NCBI GenBank assembly: GCA_016213935.1
Contig: JACQZG010000015.1
Coordinates: 1 to 64,000 of the forward strand
Source of the DNA: Nitrospirota bacterium
GTDB taxonomy: Bacteria > Nitrospirota > Thermodesulfovibrionia > UBA6902
Direction: 5' to 3'
DNA length: 64,000 nucleotides
Positions within the stretch are counted from its first letter, which is position 1. Each line of letters begins with the position of its first letter. The notes under the pieces are model-generated. The model did not search any database. It was not told the origin of the DNA and saw only the letters and a program-made list of their open reading frames with translations. Position numbers and translations under genes: made by a program. Positions 29,342 through 38,392 of the stretch are shown in pieces.

Positions 29342-30184
29342 GTGTTTTCAACAATAAAAGAATTAAGGCATATCGACGGCTGGCTGACAGAGCGCGAACT
29401 CAAGCTCTTATTGTCTTATTCATCAAAAGTAAAAAAAGGAAAAGTCATTCTCGAAATAGGAAGCTGGAAAGGGAGGTCGACCTTATGCCTTCTTGAAGGC
29501 GCTAAAAAAAATCATGCGAAGGTAGTGGCTGTTGATACCTTTAAAGGGTCTGCAGAGCACGGAGATGTCGATACCTATGATGAGTTCATTGCCAATATCA
29601 ACCGGCATGCTGATTACGGAAACCTTGAAGTAATCAGGGACGCGAGCGAAAACGCCGCGCAGAAGTGGAACGGGGAGATATCCCTCCTGTTTATTGACGG
29701 AAGCCACAAATATGAAGATGTGGAGAAGGATTTCAACTCATGGGAAGGCAAGGTTGAAAAAGGCGGTTATATACTCTTCCATGATTCTTTTCCGCAGGGA
29801 TGGCTTGACGTTCAGCTGTTTATTATAAGGCGCCTCTTTGGAAATGATGATTACAATTTCATCAAGGCGGTTGACACCATCTCGGTCTTCAGGAAAGAAC
29901 CGAGGCGCCACAGAAATGAGCTGAGATTTAAATTCGACAGCCCCTTGCATGAGTTCCTTCATAATGGAATAGGCCTTTCCGGCAAAGAGGTCCGTCGAAA
30001 AGGAAGGTATCCTGATGAAATTTTTTCTCCGCGGAATGGGTGGAATTGGGCTCTTGCCGAATATGGGAATTTCAGATTTCCATTCATATCCTACAGGAGC
30101 AGATATATCAAGTTTTACATCGGCTGGCTGCCGAAAGGCAATTTCGGGTTCAAATCAAGCCTTAATTTAAAAGGCGGGTATTAG
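29342..30184 (+). CDS. SAM-dependent methyltransferase (Methyltransf_24 type)
   Basis: A 280-residue class I methyltransferase. The SAM motif is ILEIGSWKGRSTLCLL (about 33-48), followed by VVAVDTFKGS and LLFIDGSHKYEDVEKDF. The fold suits O-methylation of a sugar or small aglycone. A GTG at 29342 is chosen because GGAG lies 8 bases upstream; the frame stays open into the previous gene but has no better signal. The last 60 residues have no recognised domain. Confidence 0.8.
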   Translation: MFSTIKELRHIDGWLTERELKLLLSYSSKVKKGKVILEIGSWKGRSTLCLLEGAKKNHAKVVAVDTFKGSAEHGDVDTYDEFIANINRHADYGNLEVIRDASENAAQKWNGEISLLFIDGSHKYEDVEKDFNSWEGKVEKGGYILFHDSFPQGWLDVQLFIIRRLFGNDDYNFIKAVDTISVFRKEPRRHRNELRFKFDSPLHEFLHNGIGLSGKEVRRKGRYPDEIFSPRNGWNWALAEYGNFRFPFISYRSRYIKFYIGWLPKGNFGFKSSLNLKGGY

Positions 30185-30193
30185 GATGGAGAG

Positions 30194-31132
30194 ATGAGCA
30201 AAACTGTTGCCGGGCCCTGCCGGATATGCAACGGGCCGACACATCCCTGCTTCGCCGGAAATCCGGATATACTTGAGTGTGAGGCATGCGGTGTCATTCA
30301 CGACACAAGATCGGTGTTTGACACCGCCTTCTATGAGAATGAACGCCCGCACAATATAAACTCCGAAAAGCTCAAATCACGCATGCGGAATGTCAGGCAG
30401 AGAGCCGGCCTTATCGGGAAATTCATCAGGGAAAGCGACACCCTGCTCGATATAGGCTGCGGAGAAGGCCTTTTTATTAAAGAGGTTAAAGGCATGGTCA
30501 ATGACGTCAAAGGGATAGAGCCGACCGTCTTTTACGCTAATTACGCAAACCGCGAGCTTGGAATTGACGTAAGGCAGGGGGCGATTGAGGATATCGAGTT
30601 CATGAATGATTCCTTTAACATCATCACAATGTTCCATGTCCTGGAGCACCTGAACGACCCTGCCGGGTGCCTCAAAAAGATACATTCATGGCTCAGGCCC
30701 GGAGGATACATTGTTATAGAGGTGCCGGACATTAAAAGCCCCGCTGCCGTGTATAAAGGAGAGGCATGGGAGTTGATAACGCCTGAACACAGATTCCATT
30801 TCAGCAGAAATTCTTTAGTAAGCTTACTTCGGAAAGCCGGCTTTGCGCCGGTAAAGATAGCGGCCCGCGACTTTGACCAGTATCGCGGCAACATCGGCAA
30901 GAGCCTCGGGAAGCTCCTGCCCTTATTCAGGAAGAAGCGCGCCGCGAAGCATCAGGCGGCAAAAGAGGCGAATTCAAAAGCACGGCCGCGCGCAAGAAGA
31001 GATTCCGCCTTAAAAAGGATTAGAAATAATATTCAGCTTCCGTTAAAATTATTACTCGGCTGGCTGGTGCTGAGATTCAATAAAGGCGACTATCTTTTTG
31101 TCGTAGCCGAAAAAAAGAGGGGGTCTGTTTGA
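30194..31132 (+). CDS. SAM-dependent methyltransferase with N-terminal cysteine motif
   Basis: A 312-residue class I methyltransferase. Residues 9-30 carry CRIC...CEAC (a CxxC pair that may bind zinc). SAM motif I is LLDIGCGEGLFIKEV (about 80) and motif IV region is TMFHVLEHLND. Such proteins act on nucleotide- or lipid-linked sugars in polysaccharide loci. The C-terminus is basic. It overlaps the next GT4 start (TTGA). Confidence 0.82.
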   Translation: MSKTVAGPCRICNGPTHPCFAGNPDILECEACGVIHDTRSVFDTAFYENERPHNINSEKLKSRMRNVRQRAGLIGKFIRESDTLLDIGCGEGLFIKEVKGMVNDVKGIEPTVFYANYANRELGIDVRQGAIEDIEFMNDSFNIITMFHVLEHLNDPAGCLKKIHSWLRPGGYIVIEVPDIKSPAAVYKGEAWELITPEHRFHFSRNSLVSLLRKAGFAPVKIAARDFDQYRGNIGKSLGKLLPLFRKKRAAKHQAAKEANSKARPRARRDSALKRIRNNIQLPLKLLLGWLVLRFNKGDYLFVVAEKKRGSV

Positions 31133-32283
31133 AGATAGGGATAGTGCTTGACAATAAGATCAGCAAATGGGCGTTGCAGCGTTTCGAGCCTCTGAAAGAA
31201 ACCTGCGACATCACTGTCTTTGTGGGCGAGAGGAATGATTACGATGTCAGCGCAATAGGGCTGAAGAAGAAATTCCTGAGCAAGAAAGAAGAGATATCTC
31301 TTGCCCTGAGGGACCCTGTCACGGCCTTCAACCGTTTCGTAAAAGCGCCTTACAAGAAAATGGACTTTTACTATTTTTCATTGAGGAAGCATCTTAAAGG
31401 TTTTGACGCGGTTTATTCATGCGACCTGATGAGGTCGGCATATTCGCTTGCGTCTCTGAAAGAGATGCTCGGGTTCAAGCTTTTTCTCTTCTGGTGGGAA
31501 AATGTCCCGTACCGCGCGGCTCTTGACGACAAATCGTCATTTCAGAAAAAGAGCATCATGAAGAATGTGGATTATTTCTTCCCTTTCACAAAACACGCGA
31601 AAGAGAACCTCCTGATGGAAGGGGTCAGGGAGGATAAAATAAAGGTCGTCTATCCCGGCCTCGACATGCAGAGGTTCAGCCCCGGAGAAAAACCCGGATC
31701 ATTATCGGCAAAAAACAGGATCCCTGAAGGGTCGTTCGTCATACTATACGTAGGCAAGCTCGTCTCGTGGAAAGGCGTTCACAATCTGGTTTATGCCGCC
31801 AGGATATTGAAGATGAAAGGGATAAAGAACTTTGTTTTCGCGGTAGCCGGCAGGGGGGCGCAGAAGAATAATATGCTGAAGCTGATCGCTGAAACAGGCA
31901 CTGAAGAGAACTTCAGATTCCTTGATTTTATTTCCTATGACGAAATGCCCGAGGTCTACAGAATGGCTGACCTGTTCGTGCTCCCCAGCTACCCGACAAT
32001 GACATGGCAGGAGCAGTTCGGCATGGTCATTGTGGAAGCCATGGCAAGCGGAATACCCGTCATATCCACCAATACCGGAACAATACCGGAGGTGATGGGA
32101 GACGCCGGCATTATCATCCCGCCCGGAGATTACAATGCCCTTGCAGGGAGCATCATCAAATTGATGAACGATGAGCCCTTAAGAAAAGAGCTTTCAGGGA
32201 AAGGAAGGGAGAGGGCTCTGGAATTATTCAGCTCGAATAAAAAATCAGAGGAATTAAATGCCGCGCTCAAGGAGATATTATGA
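31129..32283 (+). CDS. GT4-family glycosyltransferase
   Basis: A 384-residue GT-B enzyme with a TTG start overlapping the previous stop. It has YVGKLVSWKGVHNLVYAARI (acceptor-donor hinge) and EQFGMVIVEAMASGIPVIST (retaining E7 motif). No sugar specificity is visible. It is the last intact GT before the decayed stretch. Confidence 0.85.
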   Translation: MKIGIVLDNKISKWALQRFEPLKETCDITVFVGERNDYDVSAIGLKKKFLSKKEEISLALRDPVTAFNRFVKAPYKKMDFYYFSLRKHLKGFDAVYSCDLMRSAYSLASLKEMLGFKLFLFWWENVPYRAALDDKSSFQKKSIMKNVDYFFPFTKHAKENLLMEGVREDKIKVVYPGLDMQRFSPGEKPGSLSAKNRIPEGSFVILYVGKLVSWKGVHNLVYAARILKMKGIKNFVFAVAGRGAQKNNMLKLIAETGTEENFRFLDFISYDEMPEVYRMADLFVLPSYPTMTWQEQFGMVIVEAMASGIPVISTNTGTIPEVMGDAGIIIPPGDYNALAGSIIKLMNDEPLRKELSGKGRERALELFSSNKKSEELNAALKEIL

Positions 32284-32322
32284 ATTTCTTCATGTCAACT
32301 CGCGCCGGGTTAAGAAATAAGA

Positions 32323-33045
32323 TTGAAGCCGTTTGAGACATTGCTAACAGCCATTCTTCGCCTGCCCGTTCTGGGAGAGGCTGCCGAAGGGCTTGCCGAG
32401 CGCCTGCACCGGGTTACCGTGCGCGCGATGCGGAGGGCGCGGCGCAACCATATCAGGGCGCGGGAATGGTCTAACGACGAACTGAGAAAGGTGGCTGGTT
32501 TTTTCGACGGCGCGGTAATCAACGTAAGCGGCTGGCGCGATGAAGACAAAACAGGAGGCCTTTACCGGGACTACTTCAGTAAAGCATCCTCTTATACCGT
32601 ATCCAACTTCAGCGGCAGAAAGGGTTCCTCAGACGGCATAGGAGACGTCTTCATTGATCTGGAAGGAGAGGTGCCGCCCGACCTGCGGCGCCGTTATCAG
32701 GCGGCTTTCAGCCACACGACGCTTGAACATATATATGACATCCGCCGCGGTATTGCCAATATCTGCTCCCTGAGCCATGACAGCGTGATACTTGTCACGC
32801 CTTTTTTGCAGGCGGTCCATGACATGGAAGGCTCCTTCGGCGATTTTTGGCGCCCCACGCCGATGTGCATCTCGCGAATGCTGGAGGAAGAGGGATTCGA
32901 AACAATCTACCAGAGTTCAAACGATAACCCCTGGCACGTTGTTTATGTTTTTACCGTGGCAAGCCGCAAGCCGGGTCTCTACAAAGGCCGTCTCCCGTCC
33001 TTCACCCAGCCGCAGGCAGGCGCTCGGCATTTTAAACTTTTTTAA
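32323..33045 (+). CDS. Putative methyltransferase-like protein, GC-rich
   Basis: A 240-residue protein that I place weakly with class I methyltransferases: SHTTLEHIYDIRRGI resembles a post-SAM motif, but the usual glycine-rich SAM loop is unclear. The first 45 residues are Arg-rich. The gene is visibly richer in G+C, with many GCG/CGC codons, than both neighbours, suggesting a separate origin. A TTG start at 32323 is used for lack of a better one. Confidence 0.45.
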   Translation: MKPFETLLTAILRLPVLGEAAEGLAERLHRVTVRAMRRARRNHIRAREWSNDELRKVAGFFDGAVINVSGWRDEDKTGGLYRDYFSKASSYTVSNFSGRKGSSDGIGDVFIDLEGEVPPDLRRRYQAAFSHTTLEHIYDIRRGIANICSLSHDSVILVTPFLQAVHDMEGSFGDFWRPTPMCISRMLEEEGFETIYQSSNDNPWHVVYVFTVASRKPGLYKGRLPSFTQPQAGARHFKLF

Positions 33046-33129
33046 GGCCGCTTCCGCTTCATGAACGATGCGATACGAATATAAAATATCCCAAATATCA
33101 CTAATAAATCTTATGCAATTTCTCTTAAA

Positions 33130-33164
33130 GAGGTGGACACTGGAATTCGGACAATCGTATAAGG
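33130..33164 (+). repeat. 35-bp element, copy 2
   Basis: It matches the element splitting the DUF4258 gene (7723-7757 minus strand) at 32 of 35 bases. It begins GAGGTGGACACTGGAATTCG. It lies 22 bases before the start of a decayed methyltransferase gene. Confidence 0.7.
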
Positions 33165-33185
33165 GGATTATCATTAGAGAAAAAG

Positions 33186-33627
33186 GTGAACTTTTTGTCT
33201 TATAAAATACAACTTGAAGCGCCTACAAAGGATAGTTCAGAAGAATATATCCTGAAGTATTTGAAATATAACCATAACAGGATACATATCCTGTATGCTT
33301 ATAATTTATTGAAGGCGATGAAATTGAGCCCGGACAGTGTGATCACAGAACTGGGGTGTAACGGCCATTTATCTTTAAATTTATTCAATACGCTCGGTTG
33401 GAAAAGAATGCACTCATTCCCGTTTTTTTACCAAGGAGCATTTTGAAGAGATACTGAATGACAGCGGATTTGAGATCATAAAAAGAAACTCAGAAGGCCA
33501 TATTCCTTTTGTCGATATTGAACCCTGGCGCACGATTCTTAAAAGGAAGAGGATCCATCACCATATTCCTAAATTCCTCGAAGCATTATTTGCAATTCGT
33601 TTTATCTGGCTATGTAAAAAAGTATAA
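33186..33627 (+). pseudogene. Decayed SAM-methyltransferase gene
   Basis: The N-terminus (residues 1-80) reads through a class I SAM motif (VITELGCNGHLSLNLFNTLGWKR) and then jumps to HSFPFFTKEHFEEILN, the normal C-terminal part. About 100 central residues are therefore lost. One extra T in a run of 7 T (33423-33429) shifts the frame, giving a premature stop at 33444-33446; the C-terminal part continues in another frame to 33625-33627. Both an internal deletion and a frameshift mark it as non-functional. Confidence 0.7.
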
Positions 33628-33655
33628 AATATTTTCAAAGAAGAATATCTGATGA

Positions 33656-33745
33656 TTACCGTTTAATCATAAAGTACAGCAAGTTGGAGAGCAGGAATAC
33701 AAATGCTGCATTAAATGCATATGGGAAAACAATATAATCAGCCAT
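33656..33745 (-). pseudogene. Possible fragment of a membrane protein
   Basis: On the minus strand, ATG at 33745 to TAA encodes 29 residues (MADYIVFPYAFNAAFVFLLS...), one membrane-helix-like tail ending in basic residues. It looks like the C-terminal end of a larger membrane protein and stands alone. Low confidence. Confidence 0.3.
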
Positions 33746-33750
33746 AATTC

Positions 33751-33783
33751 ATGAAGATACTTGTGGTCAACTCTATACAATGA
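33751..33783 (+). pseudogene. Remnant of a glycosyltransferase start
   Basis: ATG at 33751 reads MKILVVNSIQ and then stops at TGA. MKILVVN is the usual beginning of GT-B sugar transferases, so this may be a fossil. It is only ten codons long, so this is a weak call. Confidence 0.2.
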
Positions 33784-33821
33784 ACCAGTGATCAACGCAT
33801 CAATGGATATCATTAGATAAC

Positions 33822-35069
33822 ATGCCCATAACAAAGATTGTTATCCTCGACACAGGCAAAGAATGGGGCGGCGGCACAAACAGCATGCTTGAGATGTTAA
33901 AGCGTGCTGACAGGGATAAATACCGTTTCACCGCCCTCTTCTGCCATAACTATTCAAAAGGGCCTGATTCCGATATAAAAAAAGAGATGGAGAAGCTCGA
34001 AATAGAATTTATTCTGCTGAAACAAAAGGAGCATGCCGGTACAGTCAAGCTTCTTAAGGAGATCGTAAGGGTTCTCTCGTTTTTCAATGATAAGCTCAGA
34101 AAATATCTTTTATTCCGCATAGACTATGTCTTCAGGATCAGGGAAAGCGCCGTCAGTATCGCGGGCATACTGAAGGAGATGAAGGCCGGCCTGCTCTACC
34201 TGAATAATCAGCCGTCGTCAAACCTCGAAGGGATACTCGCGTCGGAAATCGCGGGCGTGCCGGCTCTTCAGCACTGCAGAAAAGTCGCGCCCCTGAATGC
34301 GTTTGAAGTTAAAACGGCAAACCGCGTGCTGGCCGGGATCATCTGCGTCTCAAAAGGCCTTAAGAACGAGTACATTGAACAAGGCATAACCAGTTCAAAG
34401 TGCATTGTCATACATAATGGCATTGACCCACAGACAGAGGCCGCGGCACCGGCGCAGGACATAAGAAAAAAATGGGGCATCTCCGAAGATGAGATACTCA
34501 CGGGGACCGCGTCTTCTCTTTTAAGAGGCAAGCGGATTGATGATATATTGGAAATATTCAGTATTGCAAGAAACGCCTCCCCCAAAAAGGTTAAATGCAT
34601 GATAGTCGGGGACGGGCCGGAGAAACAGCGCCTGCTCAATATCGCGGCGAAGAAAGGCATAATGAATGACACTGTTTTCACCGGATTTCAAAAAGATGCC
34701 GTATCGCTTATCAATGCTATGGATATCTTCATTATGGCCTCGGAAAAGGAGGGCTTCCCGAGAGCGCTTCTCGAAGCCATGCTCATGGGCAGGGCGGCGG
34801 CCGCATTTGATGTCACGGGAGTGTCGGAACTTATTGTTGACGGGGATACGGGTTATCTGATACCCTCCGGAGACATTCCCGCGTTCGGCAAGGCTCTCAT
34901 AAAACTTATAACTGATGACGATTTAAGAATCAGATTCGGAGAGAGGGGCAGGCGGCGCGTAATTGATAATTTCTCTGTCGGCAGATACATAAAAGAGGTA
35001 GAGAATGTGTTTGATGAAATCGCAAAGCCAAAGGCCGCGAATAATATGACAGCAGAAAAAAAAGAATAA
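33822..35069 (+). CDS. GT4-family glycosyltransferase
   Basis: A 415-residue GT-B enzyme with ILDTGKEWGGGTNSMLEM near the start, the hinge VIHNGIDPQT and donor motif KEGFPRALLEAMLMGRAAA. Arg/Lys-rich segments suggest membrane association. It restarts the gene-dense block after the decayed region. The sugar is unknown. Confidence 0.85.
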   Translation: MPITKIVILDTGKEWGGGTNSMLEMLKRADRDKYRFTALFCHNYSKGPDSDIKKEMEKLEIEFILLKQKEHAGTVKLLKEIVRVLSFFNDKLRKYLLFRIDYVFRIRESAVSIAGILKEMKAGLLYLNNQPSSNLEGILASEIAGVPALQHCRKVAPLNAFEVKTANRVLAGIICVSKGLKNEYIEQGITSSKCIVIHNGIDPQTEAAAPAQDIRKKWGISEDEILTGTASSLLRGKRIDDILEIFSIARNASPKKVKCMIVGDGPEKQRLLNIAAKKGIMNDTVFTGFQKDAVSLINAMDIFIMASEKEGFPRALLEAMLMGRAAAAFDVTGVSELIVDGDTGYLIPSGDIPAFGKALIKLITDDDLRIRFGERGRRRVIDNFSVGRYIKEVENVFDEIAKPKAANNMTAEKKE

Positions 35070-35073
35070 TTAT

Positions 35074-36195
35074 ATGTTTTATGTGCTGCTTGCGTACATA
35101 TCCAAGCCGATATTCTCCTTTTTCGCCGCATTAAGGAAAAAAGGAAAGCTTTCGAGAATTCTCGTCATACAGACCGCGAAGATAGGCGACGTAATATGCT
35201 CTACGCCGGTCTTCCGGGCGATAAGGGAAAAGTTCCCTGCTGGCCGCGTAACAGCGATTGTAAGCCCGGTTGCCGAAAAGCTTCTCGCAAACTGCCCCCA
35301 TTTGGATGACGTCTTTGCCATAGACAACTCCTCATACAAAGGGCTTGGAGGAAAGCTGAGGCTTGCCGCGCTGATCCGAAGAGGCAGATATGATGCCGCC
35401 GTATGCCTTAACCCGAATGTGCCTTTTGCTGTTGCACTCTTATGGGGGCTTGTACCGGTGAGGCTCACGGTTATGCCCGATTATTGCGGCCTGACATTTA
35501 AAACTGCTTCCCTCCTCTTTACCCGCCTTGAAAAACATGCCGCTGGAAGCCTTCTTGCAGAAACTTACCTGAACCTGCTTAAGGAACTCGGGATTAAAAA
35601 CAATGGCCTGGGCAAAGAGGTTTACCCTGCTGAAAGAGCGGACAGGGCGGCAGAAGGCCTGCTCGGCAGGATGGATGCCGAACTCATCGGCATAGGAGCC
35701 GGCAGCGGCAACAGGATGAAGGAACTCGGAAGCGACAAGATAGCCCGGCTGACAAACATCATACTGGAGCGCACCGGGGCAGCGGTTGTCCTCATAGGGT
35801 CCGTCTCGGATATCGAAAGCGCCAAAAAGATTTCGGGTTCGGTTTCTGACAAAGAGAGAGTCATCAATGCGGTTGGGAAATTAGAGCTTGACCTGCTGCC
35901 CGCCCTCATAAAGAGGCTCTCACTCTTTATCGGCGTTGATTCGGGGATTACCTATATGGCTGACGCGCTTTCCATTCCGCTCATAAATATCGCCGGCCCA
36001 TCGGACATGAATGACCAAAGGCCCCTCGGCGCCAATGCGGTCATAATACAAAATAAACTTCCCTGTGTTCCGTGTTCCCACGCCTTCAGCAGCCCGTACA
36101 CCTGCAGGCTCGGCACAAGGGAGTGCGTCACATCGGTTTCAGCCGAAGAAATATTCTCCGCAGTTGAAAAACTTCTCAGGAGGGCTAAGGATTGA
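35074..36195 (+). CDS. LPS heptosyltransferase-like GT9
   Basis: A 373-residue GT9 with a hydrophobic N-terminus (YVLLAYISKPIFSFFAAL), ILVIQTAKIGDVICSTPVF and GVDSGITYMADALSIPLINI. This is the third GT9. The C-terminal cysteines (CVPCSHAFSSPYTC) are typical of family members. It overlaps the next GT9 start by 4 bases. Confidence 0.88.
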   Translation: MFYVLLAYISKPIFSFFAALRKKGKLSRILVIQTAKIGDVICSTPVFRAIREKFPAGRVTAIVSPVAEKLLANCPHLDDVFAIDNSSYKGLGGKLRLAALIRRGRYDAAVCLNPNVPFAVALLWGLVPVRLTVMPDYCGLTFKTASLLFTRLEKHAAGSLLAETYLNLLKELGIKNNGLGKEVYPAERADRAAEGLLGRMDAELIGIGAGSGNRMKELGSDKIARLTNIILERTGAAVVLIGSVSDIESAKKISGSVSDKERVINAVGKLELDLLPALIKRLSLFIGVDSGITYMADALSIPLINIAGPSDMNDQRPLGANAVIIQNKLPCVPCSHAFSSPYTCRLGTRECVTSVSAEEIFSAVEKLLRRAKD

Positions 36196-37211
36196 ACTAC
36201 TCAAAAATACTCTTTATACGCCGGGACAACATAGGCGACCTCATCTGCACCACTCCGGCTATCCGCGCCGTCAAGGAAAAATTCCCATACGCGAAGATAG
36301 GAGTGCTCGTAAACTCCTATAACGCCGAAGCAGTGCGCAACAGCCCCGACATTGACAAGATATATGTTTATAAAAAAGCAAAGCACACCCCTGACAAATT
36401 CAGGCTCTCTGTCTGGTTTGAGAACGCGAATGTCTTAAGGAAGATACGCAAAGAGAGATATGACGCGGCTATTGGATGCGGCTCATATTCGCCGAGGGTT
36501 GAAAGATACACCCGCTTCTCAGGCGCGAAGATGAGGATAGGGTATATAAAAGAAGGGGCGAAACTCGGAGGCTATAACAGCCCGCTTATTGAAAGCGCCG
36601 CGCCGCTTCATGAGGTTCAGAGGACATTCGGCCTGCTCGCGCCGTTAGGAATAACGGGCGAGCCTTCGCATCTGCGCCTCTTTCCCTCTCCCAAAGAGAG
36701 AGAATATGCGGAAAAGTTTCTAAAGAACTCCAAATTCGTAAAAGGCGCCCCGGTCATCGCTCTTAACATAAGCAGCAGGCGGCCTGAGAACAGGTGGCCT
36801 GTGGAGAAGTTCATTAAGCTTGCGGAACTCATATACAGCCTTCGGAAGATGAACATCCTCCTCCTCTGGTCCCCCGGAAGCAGGAGCAATCTCTTCCACC
36901 CGGGGGACGATGAAAAGGCCAATGAGATAATAAACAGGGCCATACCCGGCCTGATTGCCTACAGGACGAGCAGGCTCAAGAACCTCGTCGCCATTCTCTC
37001 GCTCTCTGACGCAGTGATCTGCTGCGACGGCGGGGCGATGCACGCGGCGGCCGCGCTCGGGAAACCTGTTGTGGCGATATGGGGTTCGACAGACCCGAAG
37101 AGATGGAGGCCCTGGGGCGTGGAGCACAGGATACTGCAGAAGGAGAGCCGGGAGGCAAAGGATGTTGGGGCGGAAGAGGTTTTTGAGGCGCTGAAAGAAT
37201 TCCTGCCGTGA
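36192..37211 (+). CDS. LPS heptosyltransferase-like GT9
   Basis: A 339-residue GT9 with ILFIRRDNIGDLICTTPAI and CCDGGAMHAAAALGKPVVAIWG. The TTG start lies inside the upstream stop region, so translation is coupled. It is the fourth GT9 and closes the plus-strand block. It converges on the minus-strand locus with only 41 bases between the two stops. Confidence 0.88.
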   Translation: MNYSKILFIRRDNIGDLICTTPAIRAVKEKFPYAKIGVLVNSYNAEAVRNSPDIDKIYVYKKAKHTPDKFRLSVWFENANVLRKIRKERYDAAIGCGSYSPRVERYTRFSGAKMRIGYIKEGAKLGGYNSPLIESAAPLHEVQRTFGLLAPLGITGEPSHLRLFPSPKEREYAEKFLKNSKFVKGAPVIALNISSRRPENRWPVEKFIKLAELIYSLRKMNILLLWSPGSRSNLFHPGDDEKANEIINRAIPGLIAYRTSRLKNLVAILSLSDAVICCDGGAMHAAAALGKPVVAIWGSTDPKRWRPWGVEHRILQKESREAKDVGAEEVFEALKEFLP

Positions 37212-37252
37212 TTATTTTATCTCATCGCCGTATATGAGGCGACGGCGGCCTC

Positions 37253-38392
37253 TCACTTCCCTGCGAGAACGCCGTTCACGAAATCCCTGAACTCCTTCCT
37301 GAACCTTTCAATGCCGAATCTTTCGGCATTCGCCCTTATTTTATGGGGATCGAATTTATCGCGGTTCGACTCAAACCTCTCCACCGCCTCATTGAGCGAC
37401 CGGCTGTTCTGCTCATTGAAAAAGACCCCGGTCGGGCCTTCAGCTTCATCCGGAGAAATGACGGTCTCAAGCGCGCCGCCTTTTCCGTAAGCAATGACAG
37501 GCGTGCCGCACGCCTGCGCCTCTACAGGAACTATGCCGAAATCCTCCTCAGCCGCGAAGACGAACGCCTTTGCCTTCCGCATATACTCCTTCATGACTTC
37601 GCCTGCCTGGAAGCCTAACAATGCTATGTTCTTTTTTCCCTTTGCCTTTGCCCTCACCTTCTCATAATCAGGCCCGTCGCCTATGATGACGAGAGGAAGG
37701 CCGTTGTCTGAAAACGCCTCTGCGATAATGTCCATCTTTTTGTAAGGAACCATCCTCGATACGGCAAGATAAAAATCCTCTTTCTTCTCTTCGAGGCGGA
37801 AGCTCCCTGTATCAACCGGCGGATAGATGACATGGGCATCCCTGCCGTAAGCCCTCTTTATCCTGTCTTTAATGTAATTGGAATTGGCTATAAAATGATC
37901 GACGCCTGAGGCTGTGGAATAATCCCACCCCCTTATGCGCGAAAGAATCCTGTCTGCTAAATACCCCTTAATGCCTCTGTCAAGCCCCGACTCCCTCAGG
38001 TACTGCTCTTTCAAATCCCACGCGTATCTCATCGGCGTGTGGCAGTAGCATATATGGATCTGGCCCGGGCGCTTCTTTACGCCTTTTGCGACTGAATGAG
38101 AGCTTGAGATGATAAGCTCATACCCCGACAGGTTGAAACGCCCTATAGCAAAGGGCATGAACGGAAGATAATCGCGGTACCTCTTCTTCGCGAAAGGAAA
38201 TTTTTGGATAAAAGATGTCTCAACATGCTTGTCAAGCAGGAAGCCCCTCTCATTCTTGGGGATGAAGTCTATGAGGCTGAAGAGATCCGAGCCGGGGCAG
38301 AGCTTCAATATCTGCTCAAGCACCCTCTCGGAGCCCGCGTATGTGACAAGCCAGTCATGGACAACGGCTGTCTTAAGTTTCATATTTGCCAT
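37253..38392 (-). CDS. GT4-family glycosyltransferase
   Basis: A 379-residue GT-B enzyme. An early AVVHDWLVTYAGSERVLE and the hinge SRMVPYKKMDIIAEAF match mannosyl/rhamnosyl-type transferases of O-antigen loci. The donor motif is EEDFGIVPVEAQACGTPVIA. It is the last gene of the minus-strand locus and overlaps the previous GT4 by about 20 bases. Confidence 0.88.
   Translation of the reverse strand: MANMKLKTAVVHDWLVTYAGSERVLEQILKLCPGSDLFSLIDFIPKNERGFLLDKHVETSFIQKFPFAKKRYRDYLPFMPFAIGRFNLSGYELIISSSHSVAKGVKKRPGQIHICYCHTPMRYAWDLKEQYLRESGLDRGIKGYLADRILSRIRGWDYSTASGVDHFIANSNYIKDRIKRAYGRDAHVIYPPVDTGSFRLEEKKEDFYLAVSRMVPYKKMDIIAEAFSDNGLPLVIIGDGPDYEKVRAKAKGKKNIALLGFQAGEVMKEYMRKAKAFVFAAEEDFGIVPVEAQACGTPVIAYGKGGALETVISPDEAEGPTGVFFNEQNSRSLNEAVERFESNRDKFDPHKIRANAERFGIERFRKEFRDFVNGVLAGK

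Noticed and set aside
33423..33446. Selenocysteine read-through of the TGA in the methyltransferase gene
   Set aside because: The homologous sequence continues in a different frame after an extra T, and a large part of the domain is missing.
37225..37246. CGCCGT/ACGGCG hairpin between the convergent polysaccharide blocks as a terminator
   Set aside because: It has a 10-base loop and no T tract; too weak to call.
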